Assembly (NCBI GenBank): GCA_023416585.1
Contig: JAEZHM010000113.1
Location: 167,672-231,671 of the forward strand
Source: Bacillota bacterium
GTDB lineage: Bacteria; Bacillota; Clostridia; Christensenellales; Aristaeellaceae
Length of the DNA stretch: 64,000 nt
Direction: 5' to 3'
The translations under genes and the position numbers were made by a program. Below the pieces are notes generated by a model that searched no databases, had not been told where the DNA came from, and saw nothing but the letters and a program-made list of their open reading frames with translations. Shown here in pieces: positions 42,640 through 52,464 of this stretch (positions are counted from its first letter, which is position 1; each line of letters opens with the position of its first letter).

Positions 42640-42643
42640 CCTC

Positions 42644-42688
42644 TGGTCTGGGTGAGAGGATTTGAACCTCCGGCCTCTTGAACTCCAT
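42644..42688 (-). pseudogene. Truncated tRNA-Pro 3' fragment (attachment site remnant)
   Basis: The 45 bases match the intact tRNA-Pro(GGG) at 54968-55044 from the anticodon loop to the encoded CCA, with a single mismatch (ACTCCAT for ACCCCAT). Beyond CCAT the sequence changes to CGATATAA, so the 5' half is absent. The fragment at 7662-7706 has a similar break point and a similar flank (AGATATAG). It is best read as the junction of an element inserted in the tRNA gene. Confidence 0.8.
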
Positions 42689-43081
42689 CGATATAAAATG
42701 TAATCATATTTCTTAGATTGTCCTAGTGAAATAAAGATTTGTCCGACTCTGGCCGGACATGGTTGAAAGAAAAAAGTTGCTCAAAGAAGGCGGAAAAGTG
42801 CCAAGTGGCCGGAGAACCTTTTTATATATTATTTGCTGGAGTATAGGCAGAAGAAGCTTTCTCGTATCTTCGGATAATCAATTTCATACTCTAAAAGCCT
42901 TGGATGCAATATTATTTTTCTTGGTAAAAACTGAAAAGGTATAAGCTTGGTGAACCACATGTATGAAATGGCATTTCGACCTTTGGTCAGCACGAGAATG
43001 GCATTGTAATTTGGCAGGAAACATGCTCCTTCAACGGCAAAGCAGCCATATGCTACGACCGTTTTGCCGGTGAAGGGGTCT
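42689..43081. other. Gene-poor stretch right of tRNA fragment
   Basis: No gene is supported. After the kinase stop a minus-strand frame stays open from 43081 to 42829 (including NYNAILVLTKGRNAISYMWF), but it lacks a start of its own and shows no family I recognise. It may be decayed coding DNA from the inserted element. Confidence 0.3.
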
Positions 43082-44857
43082 TTATTGCGCCGCCAGCGCG
43101 ACGGGCGGAGTAGCGGGGATGGATAGGCGCACCGTAGTGCCGTAGCCCGGTTCTGAATCAATGTCCAACAATACACCCTCGCCAAAGTACAGTTCCAGCC
43201 GCTTACGTACGTTGTTGAGCCCGTATCCCATGGAGGGGTTTTCTGCTGACTTGTCATCCCGCAGCGCGCGGAGGATTTCCGGGGATATGCCGCGCCCGTC
43301 ATCGCTCACCGACAGCATCAGTATGCTGCCATCCACCCGGACCGAGATGAATATGGTCATCGGCTGCGGGTCGGTTGGCGCGTGCAGCAGCGCGTTTTCC
43401 ACGATAGGCTGCAGGATCAGTTTGGGAACGTTGTACTCCAGCGCCGCCTCGTCCACCTGCCAATGCACCTGTATGCGGCCGCTGGTGCGGAAGCGCTGGA
43501 TTGCCAGATACGCCTTGGTGCATTCAATCTCGTCTGATATCGATATGATGTCCCGGCCGCGGCTTAGCGATATACGGTAAAACCGCGCCATGGCATCGGC
43601 GATTTCCTGGATCTCCTGGGCTGAATGTGACAACGTCATCCACTTGATGGTAGAGAGCGTGTTGTACAGGAAGTGGGGATTGATCTGAGCCTGCAGCGCA
43701 CGCAATTCTGAATCCTTGCGCTTCAAGCCCAGCTCGAGATTTTCCCGCATCAGCCGCTGCATCTGTCCGGCCATCTGGTCCAGCCGAACGGAGAGCACTT
43801 CCATTTCGTCCCGCGACGGGCGGCGGACCGCTATAGGATTGGGCAGTGATAGATTTCCGCGCGTGAACTGCTCAATTTTATGAAGCAGCAACTTGATACG
43901 GTGAAGCACCGTCCGCCACAGCACCAAAACGATGCAGCATGCGACCATGCCAATCGTGAGTGCAATTTGCAGCGACATGCGGCGCACCTTGTCGACGTTG
44001 ATGAAAAGCTGTTCCCTGGGCATCTCATGGACCAGCGTCCAGCCGTTTTTCAGGAGCAGCGCGCTCACCAGCATACCTCGCTCGTCCGCCTCAAGCCGGT
44101 CGCCCCATTGGTGCAGCTGCTTCATGTACGGATATGGGATGGGCTGAGCAAATCCGCCGGCTGACGTGGTCAGGGTCATACCATCTTGATTGATCAGATA
44201 GCTTACGCCGGGCAGGTCGGGCAGGTACTGCGTCAGGCGCGACAGAGGAAGCTGCAGGTTAATGATCGCCCGGCCAGGGGAAAAAGCCGGATGCAGCAAC
44301 CGGCTGTAGCTGACGGTCGGTGTGGAGTTGGATAGGAGATAGGTCAGCCGAGATGATGTGCTCAACAGCGGTGCAGACGCATCGATCCACCGGCCAGTGC
44401 TACCCGCCCCGACGATCTTCTCCACCATGTCTGGGTCCAGTTCCGAAATGGAATACAGATAGCTTCCACTGATCCACAGGCTGGGGTTGTCGGTGTACAG
44501 CACAGCCCGGCGCAGCGCATTAAAACCAAGTGTTGGCGCGGTCAGCTTGTTGCGGATGTAGTCGTGCGCCTCCAGCAGCAGGCCGACCTTTTGCGAGGTT
44601 TCATAATCGGCATATAGATGGGCTTGAAGCAGTGTGTCGAACGCATAGCTGTCGGCGATGGAGCGGATGTAATCCATTTCGGTGTTTAGGTTGTCCGCAG
44701 CGTGGCCCATCGCATTGGCGTACAGCTCGTCGGTAAGTGCGAACATAGTGTCAGAAAGCTCTGCGCCGGTCCAGATGATGGTCAGCAGCAACGGCACAAA
44801 AAGCGCCACACCGACGGCGCATAACAGCTTTACCGACAAGCTATGCCGATGCCACAT
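43082..44857 (-). CDS. Membrane sensor histidine kinase, YesM type
   Basis: A 591-residue kinase: membrane segment (about 8-28), extracytoplasmic sensor, second segment (about 295-318), HAMP linker, His_kinase domain LQAQINPHFLYNTLS (His395), and an ATPase domain with LQPIVENALLHA, SDDGRGIS and GYGLNNVRKR. All catalytic motifs are canonical. AGGAGGT lies eight bases before the ATG, and the regulator gene ends five bases upstream. The pair is divergent from the 46678-50265 importer and probably senses its ligand. GC content is higher than in the decayed DNA immediately to its left. Confidence 0.93.
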   Translation of the reverse strand: MWHRHSLSVKLLCAVGVALFVPLLLTIIWTGAELSDTMFALTDELYANAMGHAADNLNTEMDYIRSIADSYAFDTLLQAHLYADYETSQKVGLLLEAHDYIRNKLTAPTLGFNALRRAVLYTDNPSLWISGSYLYSISELDPDMVEKIVGAGSTGRWIDASAPLLSTSSRLTYLLSNSTPTVSYSRLLHPAFSPGRAIINLQLPLSRLTQYLPDLPGVSYLINQDGMTLTTSAGGFAQPIPYPYMKQLHQWGDRLEADERGMLVSALLLKNGWTLVHEMPREQLFINVDKVRRMSLQIALTIGMVACCIVLVLWRTVLHRIKLLLHKIEQFTRGNLSLPNPIAVRRPSRDEMEVLSVRLDQMAGQMQRLMRENLELGLKRKDSELRALQAQINPHFLYNTLSTIKWMTLSHSAQEIQEIADAMARFYRISLSRGRDIISISDEIECTKAYLAIQRFRTSGRIQVHWQVDEAALEYNVPKLILQPIVENALLHAPTDPQPMTIFISVRVDGSILMLSVSDDGRGISPEILRALRDDKSAENPSMGYGLNNVRKRLELYFGEGVLLDIDSEPGYGTTVRLSIPATPPVALAAQ

Positions 44858-44862
44858 GCCGC

Positions 44863-46443
44863 TTACCTCCTGTACTCGCCCGGCGTGATGCCGTAATAAT
44901 CGCGGAACACCTTAATAAAGTAAGACACCGACGAAAAGCCTGCCGCAGTCGCCACCTCATTGACGCGGCTGTCGGGCATTTTGAGCAGCTCGCCCGCTAC
45001 CTGCATACGCTTTTTGAGCAGCGCTGTCAGTATACTGTCGCCAGTGCGGTTTTTGAACACCCGGCACAGATAGCCCTGAGCGATATGTGTGCGGCTGGCC
45101 AGCTCGCCCACTGACAAGTCGCGCATATACTCATTCTGAATAATATTCAGCACCTTTTCTACACAGGATTTCCCTGCAGTCTTGCGCTGTTGCTGCCGCG
45201 CGTAGCCAAACATGCACAGTACATTGCGCATCCACTGTTGGATGTCCAGAATGGTATCCATGTGCAATAGCTTCTGCCACAGCATGGTGGGGTTACCTAG
45301 CAAAGCTTCGTCGCTTATGCCGGCCTGCGTGGCTTGGTTGAGTGCGCGGCTGATTACTTCAAAACAGATTGCCTGCACACGCTCCTGCGGATACCGCCGG
45401 GCGTCGGTGAAAAGTTCGTCGACCACCTCACAGATGCGCTGCATATCGGCGTCTGCCAACGCCGATTCTAGCTGTTTTAATACCTGCTGCAGGTCCATGC
45501 CGTCGGTGTTGGGCGCAGTGGAAGGCTCTTCATACCAATACAGCTTGTTTCGCCCAAACTGAAATGACAGGCTCAGCGCTTGCATTGCCTGCTCAAACAG
45601 CAAAGAAATGTTCTCCAGCGCGCCCGGCAGGCTAGCGCCTAGCGTCCACGTTCGGCCGGTGCTCGCCGGTGCCTCAAGTGCGAACAGCGTGTCGGCTATA
45701 CGCTCCACGCTCTCGGCGGTCATGGTGTCGTCCAGTATGGGCGAAAAGGGCAGTATGATGGCATACAATGACGAATCGACACGAATCGGCGCATACTGCG
45801 TCAGCGATCTGCTGACTTGCTGTAGAAGCGTTTGCATTTCGATAATGGTCAGGGCGGACAACTGGTCGGTATACACGCGGCAACACAATACCACATGCTG
45901 GTAATTGCGGAACGATATACCTACCACCCGTGCCTGCTCGTGCATCATAGGCGAGGCAGCCGCTTGCCGATCTTGCAACAGGTCCAGCCAGAAACGCTCC
46001 TGCAGCAGTGGCTTGGCTACCTGAACCATGTGCATCAACCGGTCGGTCTGCGCGCGTTGTATATGCTTTTGCATTTCCAGCCCAAATATCTTTTGGATCA
46101 GCGTCAGCAGCTGCATCGGGTCCAGGGGCTTTAGCAGATACCCATCGACTCCGATTTCCAGCGCACACTGCGCGACCGTAAAGTCCTCATAAGCGCTGAT
46201 AAACAGTATGTGAATCTCCGGGTACAATTGCTTGAGAGCCCGCGCCAGCGCCATACCATCCATGCCTGGCATGCGCAGGTCGGTCAGCACGATATCCGGC
46301 GGCGATTCGGCGCACAGCGACAGCGCCTGCTCGGCACTCAGCGCGCTGCCGACCACATGAATGTCAAACGACACCCAGGGACAAGCCTGCTCCAACGCCT
46401 GCAACTCCAGGTTCTCATCATCGACGAACAGTATGTGAAGCAC
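44863..46443 (-). CDS. Response regulator with AraC-type DNA-binding domain (YesN type)
   Basis: A 526-residue regulator. Receiver with ILFVDDE, Asp55 in DIVLTDLRMPG and Lys in YLLKPLDP; middle region; AraC double helix-turn-helix (LSVGELASRTHIAQGYLCRV and VNEVATAAGFSSVSYFIKVF) ending GITPGEYRR. Two GTG codons lie in tandem; the second (46443) is seven bases after GGAGG and puts the acceptor at position 55, as in the other three regulators of the window. It is transcribed with the kinase and away from the importer it probably activates. Confidence 0.92.
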   Translation of the reverse strand: MLHILFVDDENLELQALEQACPWVSFDIHVVGSALSAEQALSLCAESPPDIVLTDLRMPGMDGMALARALKQLYPEIHILFISAYEDFTVAQCALEIGVDGYLLKPLDPMQLLTLIQKIFGLEMQKHIQRAQTDRLMHMVQVAKPLLQERFWLDLLQDRQAAASPMMHEQARVVGISFRNYQHVVLCCRVYTDQLSALTIIEMQTLLQQVSRSLTQYAPIRVDSSLYAIILPFSPILDDTMTAESVERIADTLFALEAPASTGRTWTLGASLPGALENISLLFEQAMQALSLSFQFGRNKLYWYEEPSTAPNTDGMDLQQVLKQLESALADADMQRICEVVDELFTDARRYPQERVQAICFEVISRALNQATQAGISDEALLGNPTMLWQKLLHMDTILDIQQWMRNVLCMFGYARQQQRKTAGKSCVEKVLNIIQNEYMRDLSVGELASRTHIAQGYLCRVFKNRTGDSILTALLKKRMQVAGELLKMPDSRVNEVATAAGFSSVSYFIKVFRDYYGITPGEYRR

Positions 46444-46677
46444 CACTTATCCTCCTTATCCGACTGATATGCTCCCATTATAGCATGCCCTATACAGTGC
46501 AAATAGCAAAATTTGAACCTTAAATAGCACAATTTAGACATTCTGTGGCGCACATCCGACCCGCTGCACGCCAAGCGATTGTGGCTCGCCCACTAAATGG
46601 GCAGGAATGTGCTATAGAAATGAGATGGTTTCCGTGTTACATTATAAAAAAACATGACACAGAGGAGGAAGCATCGC

Positions 46678-47613
46678 ATGCTCATTACGCGGACAAGGCG
46701 CATCGGGCAATTCCGGACAAAGGTGTATCAACAGCGGTATCTGCTGTTGATGCTCCTTCCGTTTGTAGTGTGGTGCTTCATATTCGCGTACATGCCCATA
46801 TGGGGTTGGTTGATGGCTTTCCAGAATTACAATCCGGCGAAGGGGATTTTGGGTAGCCAGTGGGTTGGTTTAAAGCACTTTGCCTCTTTTATCAATGACT
46901 TCCAGTTCCTGCCGATACTGCGCAACACCATCGCCATCAGCTTACTGAATATCTTTGGCGGTATGCTGGCTTCGATCACACTGGCGATACTGCTCAATGA
47001 AGTACGCGGACTGCTGTTCAAGCGCACGGTGCAGACGATCACCTACCTGCCACACTTCATATCCTACATCGTCGTGGGCAACATCTTCATGACGATGCTA
47101 TCGCCCAACAACGGGCAGATCAATGAACTACTTATCAAGCTTGGCCTGATCGATAAGCCCATATTCTTCTTCTCACTCCCCAAGGCGTTCTGGTTTTTGG
47201 TATCCGGCATCAACGTGTGGAAGGAAGCCGGCTGGGACGCGATCATATACCTGGCCGCCATCTCCGCTATCAACAGCGAGTTGTATGAAGCGGCACACGT
47301 GGATGGCGCGGGGCGGTTTCGTCGTATATGGCATATCACACTGCCCGGCATCCGCCCCACCATCGTGGTGCTGATGGTCATGAGCGCCGGGGGTGTGCTG
47401 AGCGCCGGTTTTGAACCGTCCTACATACTGGGTAACCCGATTGTCAGCGATTATTCCGAGGTCATCGACACCTACGTCTACACGATGGGTCTTAAGAACA
47501 CCATGTTTTCCTACGCGACCGCCGTGGGTATGTTCCGAATTGTGATAAGCTTAATCGTGGTCCTTGCCGCGAACCGGTTCGCGCGCCATATCGGCGAGCG
47601 CGGAATTTTCTAA
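46678..47613 (+). CDS. Carbohydrate ABC transporter permease, LplB type
   Basis: A 311-residue membrane protein with six segments and EAA loop ELYEAAHVDGAGRFRRIWHI. The ATG at 46678 (MLITRTRRIG) follows AGAGGAGGAAG; an ATG eight codons earlier overlaps that site. It is the first gene of the sixth importer. Here the permeases come before the binding protein, the reverse of the other five. The 234-base gap to the divergent regulator must hold both promoters. Confidence 0.92.
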   Translation: MLITRTRRIGQFRTKVYQQRYLLLMLLPFVVWCFIFAYMPIWGWLMAFQNYNPAKGILGSQWVGLKHFASFINDFQFLPILRNTIAISLLNIFGGMLASITLAILLNEVRGLLFKRTVQTITYLPHFISYIVVGNIFMTMLSPNNGQINELLIKLGLIDKPIFFFSLPKAFWFLVSGINVWKEAGWDAIIYLAAISAINSELYEAAHVDGAGRFRRIWHITLPGIRPTIVVLMVMSAGGVLSAGFEPSYILGNPIVSDYSEVIDTYVYTMGLKNTMFSYATAVGMFRIVISLIVVLAANRFARHIGERGIF

Positions 47614-47624
47614 AGGAGGCGCCT

Positions 47625-48515
47625 ATGAAAAGAATGAGCCTGCCGGACAGGGCGTTTGTCATCGTCAATACGCTTTTGATGGTGCTTATCGCTGTAATTA
47701 CGCTCTACCCATTCCTGCATGTGCTGGCGATATCGCTCAACGACGCGGTGGATACCATGAAGGGCGGCATTACCATCTGGCCGCGGGAGTGGTCGTTCAG
47801 CAGCTACGTGCTGATCCTCCAGCACAGACAGCTATACGACGCCACGGTTATGACGCTGATGCGCACCTTGGTAGGGGTGGTGACGGCGCTGTTTTGCACC
47901 TCTATGGTGGCGTTTTCGTTAAGCAAGCGCTACCTGATCGGCTACAAACTATTCAACAGTATGTTTGTGATGACCATGTTCATAAGCGGTGGCCTGATCC
48001 CGACGTTCATGCTCTACAAACAGATCAATATCAAAAATACATTCTTGGTGTATGTGCTGCCAGGGCTGGTCAGCGCCTTCAACATGATTCTGATGCGGAA
48101 CTACTTCGACTCGCTGCCAGACTCGATGGAGGAATCCGCCAGGATCGACGGTGCCAATGATCTTTTGATTTTCTTTAGGATAGTGCTGCCGCTGTCCGGT
48201 CCGATTCTGGCCACCATCGCTCTGTTCGTGGCGGTGGGGCAGTGGAACGCCTGGACCGACACACTTTATTTCACAAGCGACGAGCGGCTGACCACGCTGC
48301 AATACCTGCTTGTCAAGATCATCCGCCAGTCCGAGGCGATGCAATTGGGCAACGCAGCCAAGTTCCGGTTCCAGCTGCGAAGCAAGGGCATGGTAACACC
48401 CGAGTCGGTGAAGATGGCCATCACCATTGTCACCACTGTGCCGATACTATGCGTGTATCCTTTTGTGCAGCGCTATTTCGTCAAGGGTATGCTGATCGGC
48501 GCTGTCAAGGGATAA
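47625..48515 (+). CDS. Carbohydrate ABC transporter permease, LplC type
   Basis: A 296-residue membrane protein with EAA loop SMEESARIDGANDLLIFFRI and family tail KGMLIGAVKG. An AAAGGAGG site lies before the ATG, and only 11 bases separate it from the partner permease. It forms the channel for the 48577-50265 binding protein. Confidence 0.92.
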   Translation: MKRMSLPDRAFVIVNTLLMVLIAVITLYPFLHVLAISLNDAVDTMKGGITIWPREWSFSSYVLILQHRQLYDATVMTLMRTLVGVVTALFCTSMVAFSLSKRYLIGYKLFNSMFVMTMFISGGLIPTFMLYKQINIKNTFLVYVLPGLVSAFNMILMRNYFDSLPDSMEESARIDGANDLLIFFRIVLPLSGPILATIALFVAVGQWNAWTDTLYFTSDERLTTLQYLLVKIIRQSEAMQLGNAAKFRFQLRSKGMVTPESVKMAITIVTTVPILCVYPFVQRYFVKGMLIGAVKG

Positions 48516-48576
48516 ACAAAGATGGACGCGTTCTAAGGACGCTTGATATCAAATCATCAATAGGAGGTATGCCAAC

Positions 48577-50265
48577 ATGAAGCGCACTATGGCCATTTTC
48601 ATCACACTTCTCATGGCGTGCACACTGACGGCTAATGCCGCGCCGGAGGGAACAGTCGACTTCTCCGGCAAGGAGCCCATCGAATTCACCTACTTCTCCC
48701 TGGACCCCAACTTCAAGGCACCCTATGACGAAAACGTCATCGCCGAGAACATATTCGCACGGACCGGCGTGCGCATTAAGTTTGTCGTGCCACCCACTGA
48801 GGGTGCCGAGAAGCTGAATACCATGCTGGCCAGCGATGACACGCTGCCTGACCTGATTGAACTGAACAACGCGCCGGTCGGGGAGAAGCTGGCTGAAGCC
48901 GGAAAGCTTTTACCCCTACAGGACTTGCTTGAAGAGCACGGCCCCATGATGCTTCGCAATTACGGTGACAGGTACAGCACGATGAAGAGTGCAGATGGGA
49001 ATGTTTACCAGTTACCGGCATGGTACCCCATCGAGGGTATTCAGTTGTACCCTGAAACCCGCAACGGCTTTAACATACGAACTGGCTTCCTGGAGAAAAA
49101 CAGCTGGTATCAGCCCAAGACCTACGAGGACTACTACAAACTGCTCAAGCAGTACAAGGAAGAGGACGGCTCCATGATCCCGGTGTCCCTGGCGCTGGCT
49201 GACGAGAGAACGATGACAGATCTGATACACATCGCCAACGCTGCCGCCGGCGGAACCGGTAACGAGGACATCGTGCTGAAGGATGGCATGCTGGCCTACG
49301 CGCGTACTGCGCCTGAAGTCAAGGATTTGTTCCGGTTGCTAAACAGGCTCTATTCCGAGGGCCTGATGGACCAGGAAGCGCTGGTCATGAAAACTGACAT
49401 GCTTAAAAACAAACTGGCCGGTGGTCAGGTATTCTCAACAATCGGTGAGGCCACCCAGCTTGTGTGGGATGCCAATCGCGTGTTTGAGGACGCCCAAACC
49501 GGCGACCGCTTCGATTGGTTCTTTCTCAAGCGCGACGATTCACTTAAAGACGACGACCGCACCTACGCTCGCTATGTCGGCTCGCTGTCCGGCGGCGTCG
49601 CGATCTCTAAAGATTGCAAGGATCCTGTCCGGCTGATACAGTTTCTGAACTTCATGGCCACTGAAGAAGGCTTTATGACGTTAAATGGCAACTATGACTT
49701 CGAGGGCAAGAACGACGGCACGCCGAACATCGACTGGTACATCGACGTCAACAAGACACAACGGGCCAGCGTCAACGGCAACGAAGTCTATATCACCGAC
49801 TGGCTTAACGACCAATTGGGCAGCAACGTTAATGTCCAGGAGGAGCGCGGTCTGTGGAAGTACGGCTGGATGACGTATATCGGCTGCAACCCGCCTGATT
49901 ACAAGTATGACTGGACCGCCATGGAAATGGATTCCTCTGTGTGGTGGACAGAAACCGAGCGCAAGATCAATGAGGGCTTCGGCCGCAACGGTCTGGACTA
50001 CTTCCCCGACCTTCAGAAGATTTCGGTTGACGTGACTGACATTGCTGGGCTGGTTGTTGCACCCGAATCGGATGCAGGTGTCATCTATACCCGCGTCACC
50101 GACTACTACAACAAACAGATTGTCAAGTGCATCGCAGCGCCTGCCGACCAGTACGATGCGCAATATGACCAGTTGATGGAGCAGATCCGTGCCATGGGCA
50201 TCGAGCAGTGGGAAGCAGAGATAAACCGGCTATACACCGAGCGGTTAGCGCTCTGGAGCGAGTAA
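48577..50265 (+). CDS. Extracellular solute-binding protein, large LipO/YtcQ-like
   Basis: A 562-residue exported protein. MKRTMAIFITLLMACTLTAN then AAPEG is a signal peptide; there is no clear lipobox. The length, the aromatic-rich body and linkage to LplB/LplC permeases place it among the large oligosaccharide-binding proteins. AGGAGG precedes the ATG. It is followed by a GC-rich stem-loop and then a gene for an ADP-ribosylglycohydrolase-like protein. Ligand unknown. Confidence 0.9.
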   Translation: MKRTMAIFITLLMACTLTANAAPEGTVDFSGKEPIEFTYFSLDPNFKAPYDENVIAENIFARTGVRIKFVVPPTEGAEKLNTMLASDDTLPDLIELNNAPVGEKLAEAGKLLPLQDLLEEHGPMMLRNYGDRYSTMKSADGNVYQLPAWYPIEGIQLYPETRNGFNIRTGFLEKNSWYQPKTYEDYYKLLKQYKEEDGSMIPVSLALADERTMTDLIHIANAAAGGTGNEDIVLKDGMLAYARTAPEVKDLFRLLNRLYSEGLMDQEALVMKTDMLKNKLAGGQVFSTIGEATQLVWDANRVFEDAQTGDRFDWFFLKRDDSLKDDDRTYARYVGSLSGGVAISKDCKDPVRLIQFLNFMATEEGFMTLNGNYDFEGKNDGTPNIDWYIDVNKTQRASVNGNEVYITDWLNDQLGSNVNVQEERGLWKYGWMTYIGCNPPDYKYDWTAMEMDSSVWWTETERKINEGFGRNGLDYFPDLQKISVDVTDIAGLVVAPESDAGVIYTRVTDYYNKQIVKCIAAPADQYDAQYDQLMEQIRAMGIEQWEAEINRLYTERLALWSE

Positions 50266-50287
50266 CACGAGCAAAACGATATGCACA

Positions 50288-50320
50288 GTCCCTGCTCCGC
50301 GTATCCCTCGGGGCAGGGAC
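50288..50320 (+). terminator. Stem-loop after binding-protein gene
   Basis: GTCCCTGC (50288-50295) pairs with GCAGGGAC (50313-50320), with a further C/G pairing inside. No T run follows, so it is more likely a 3' stabiliser or pause structure than a strong terminator. Confidence 0.5.
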
Positions 50321-50349
50321 ATCACATCATATGGGGAGGCGTATGGACT

Positions 50350-52464
50350 ATGGGTAAAATACCGGCGGATTACATAGAGAGGTGCTATGCGGGTTGGTTG
50401 GGCAAGGTGATTGGCGTGAGGCATGGCGCGCCGATCGAGGGATGGAGTTATGAGAAAATCGGGAAACTGCTGGGTGAGATCACCGATTATCCGGTGGCTT
50501 ACAGAGACTTCGCGGCTGATGACGACTCCAACGGACCTCTGTTTTTCCTGCGGGCACTGAGCGATTACACCCATACGCGGGACATCACCGCCGAGCAGAT
50601 CGGCAAGACTTGGCTCAACTACGCGCCTTACGAGCACGGCTTTTACTGGTGGGGTGGATACGGGCGCAGCACCGAGCACACCGCCTACCTCAACCTGCGC
50701 GCCGGCATCATGGCGCCCCGGAGTGGCAGCGTTGAGCAGAACGGCGCGGCGGTCGCCGAGCAAATCGGCGGCCAGATATTTATCGACTCGTGGGGGCTGA
50801 CGATCCCAGCCGACCCTGAGCTGGCGGCAGAATACGCCGGTAAGGCGGCCAGCGTGGGCCACGGCGGAAACGGTGTCTATGGCGGGCAGTTTGTGGCGGC
50901 CGCCATCAGCGCCGCGTTTGTCCAGCGAGATGTTCGTGCGGTCATCGAAGCGGCGCTTGACGTGATTCCGGCCGGCTGTGAGTACGCGCGCATGGCGCGC
51001 GACATCATACGCTTTTACGATGATCGCACCAATGATGACTGGCGCGTGTGCATGGAATATATCATCGCCAACTGGGGCTATGACCGGTACCCTGGCGTGT
51101 GCCACATCATACCAAACAGCGCTGTGATTGTCATGTCGCTGCTGTACGGAGCGGGTAGCTTTGACCGCGCTATCAACATCTGCAACATGGCGGGCTGGGA
51201 TACCGACTGCAACGTGGCGAATGTCGGTTCGATCATGGGTGTACTGACAGGCCTTTCTGGCATCGATGAGGTGCGCTGGCGCCGGCCTATCAATGATTTT
51301 CTGGTTGCATCCAGCGTGGTTGGCTGCATGAACATCATGAACCTGCCGGGCTGTGTGCGGGTGATGGCTAATCTGGCCTACAAGATCGCCGGGGAAGCGC
51401 CCCCTGAGCGCTGGCAAGCGTTCCTCATGGCTGATAGTGAGTTTGATTTCATGCTGCCCGGCTCCACCTGTGCGTTTCGTACCCGCGGCGGCAGAAATGC
51501 CAAGGAGGACGTGGTTTACCACGAGGATAAGGTGTATAAAAGCGGCGGTAGCCTGCGTGTCCTGCTGAAAAATCTCCAGCCTGGAGATGAGCGGTATGTG
51601 TATTACGGAACATATTACCGCCCGCATCATTTTCATGACAGCCGGTATGATCCATCCTTCTCACCGGTGTTATACCCCGGTCAGACGGTGACCGCCAGCG
51701 TCAGCGCCGGAAGTGACGGCGCTCTCAAGGCTGCCCTTTACGCACTGGACGGAAACACCGGGCATGAATATGTGGGCAAGTGGACGGAGCTTAAGTCTGG
51801 GGAATGGGCGGATCTGTCGCTGGACATCCCACCGCTTTGCGGTGCAGTGATCGAGCAGGCTGGCGTCAAGTTAATGGCATTACGCTGGGAAGGGCAAGAT
51901 GCTGTCTATATCGATCGGATGCACTTTGCAGGCAAGGCCGACTACACAGTTGACTTTTCAAAAGAACGTATGGAGGTGTGGACGCCGCTTCATCGGGAAG
52001 TCAGCCAGATGACATATCTCAAGGGCATATGGGACCTGCAGGACGGGCGGCTGATGGGAACCTGTGCAGACTTCGGTGAGGCATACACCGGGGATATCCA
52101 TTGGCGCGATGTCGAAGTGACATGCAAATGGCGCTCGTCGGCGCTCGCCGGCATGACAGGCTTTGCCTTTAGGGTTCAGGGCGCAATCCGCGGATATGCG
52201 CTGTTCTTGGACGGAGACGAGCTTCTGTTTATGAAGAATGACAACGGTTACCGAGAGCTGGGTCGCTGCGCGTTCAAGCAGGGGGACGGTGACGTTGAAT
52301 TGGCGGTACGCTGTATTGGCAACCGTTTCGATGTGTTGTGCGATAACACTGTGCTCATGGCTGTTGAGGATGCCAGCGATCCATATTTGAGCGGTATGGT
52401 GGGATTGGCGTTGCGCCACGGTGGGCATGCCTGCTACGCATCATTAAAAATCAAAGCGCTGTGA
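50350..52464 (+). CDS. ADP-ribosylglycohydrolase-fold protein with C-terminal beta-sandwich domains
   Basis: A 704-residue protein without signal peptide. Residues about 5-340 form an ADP-ribosylglycohydrolase-like domain: CYAGWLGKVIGVRHGAP, the acidic cluster ADDDSNGPLFFLRAL (Asp about 57-59) and GWDTDCNVANVGSIMG, matching the Mg-binding Asp sites of DraG/ARH enzymes. Residues about 345-560 and 560-704 look like beta-sandwich carbohydrate-binding or lectin-like domains. Start ATG at 50350 is ten bases after GGGGAGG. Its place in a sugar importer operon, and the added domains, suggest removal of a glycosidic group from a sugar-like substrate, not protein de-ADP-ribosylation. That is inference. 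Confidence 0.85.
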   Translation: MGKIPADYIERCYAGWLGKVIGVRHGAPIEGWSYEKIGKLLGEITDYPVAYRDFAADDDSNGPLFFLRALSDYTHTRDITAEQIGKTWLNYAPYEHGFYWWGGYGRSTEHTAYLNLRAGIMAPRSGSVEQNGAAVAEQIGGQIFIDSWGLTIPADPELAAEYAGKAASVGHGGNGVYGGQFVAAAISAAFVQRDVRAVIEAALDVIPAGCEYARMARDIIRFYDDRTNDDWRVCMEYIIANWGYDRYPGVCHIIPNSAVIVMSLLYGAGSFDRAINICNMAGWDTDCNVANVGSIMGVLTGLSGIDEVRWRRPINDFLVASSVVGCMNIMNLPGCVRVMANLAYKIAGEAPPERWQAFLMADSEFDFMLPGSTCAFRTRGGRNAKEDVVYHEDKVYKSGGSLRVLLKNLQPGDERYVYYGTYYRPHHFHDSRYDPSFSPVLYPGQTVTASVSAGSDGALKAALYALDGNTGHEYVGKWTELKSGEWADLSLDIPPLCGAVIEQAGVKLMALRWEGQDAVYIDRMHFAGKADYTVDFSKERMEVWTPLHREVSQMTYLKGIWDLQDGRLMGTCADFGEAYTGDIHWRDVEVTCKWRSSALAGMTGFAFRVQGAIRGYALFLDGDELLFMKNDNGYRELGRCAFKQGDGDVELAVRCIGNRFDVLCDNTVLMAVEDASDPYLSGMVGLALRHGGHACYASLKIKAL

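Noticed and set aside
42829..43302. 157-codon minus-strand frame at the kinase 3' end
   Set aside because: Half is an off-frame shadow of the kinase gene; the rest lacks a start and a recognisable family.
50350..52464. ADP-ribosylglycohydrolase as antitoxin or anti-phage component
   Set aside because: No ADP-ribosyltransferase or toxin partner lies nearby; it follows sugar importer genes and carries lectin-like domains.
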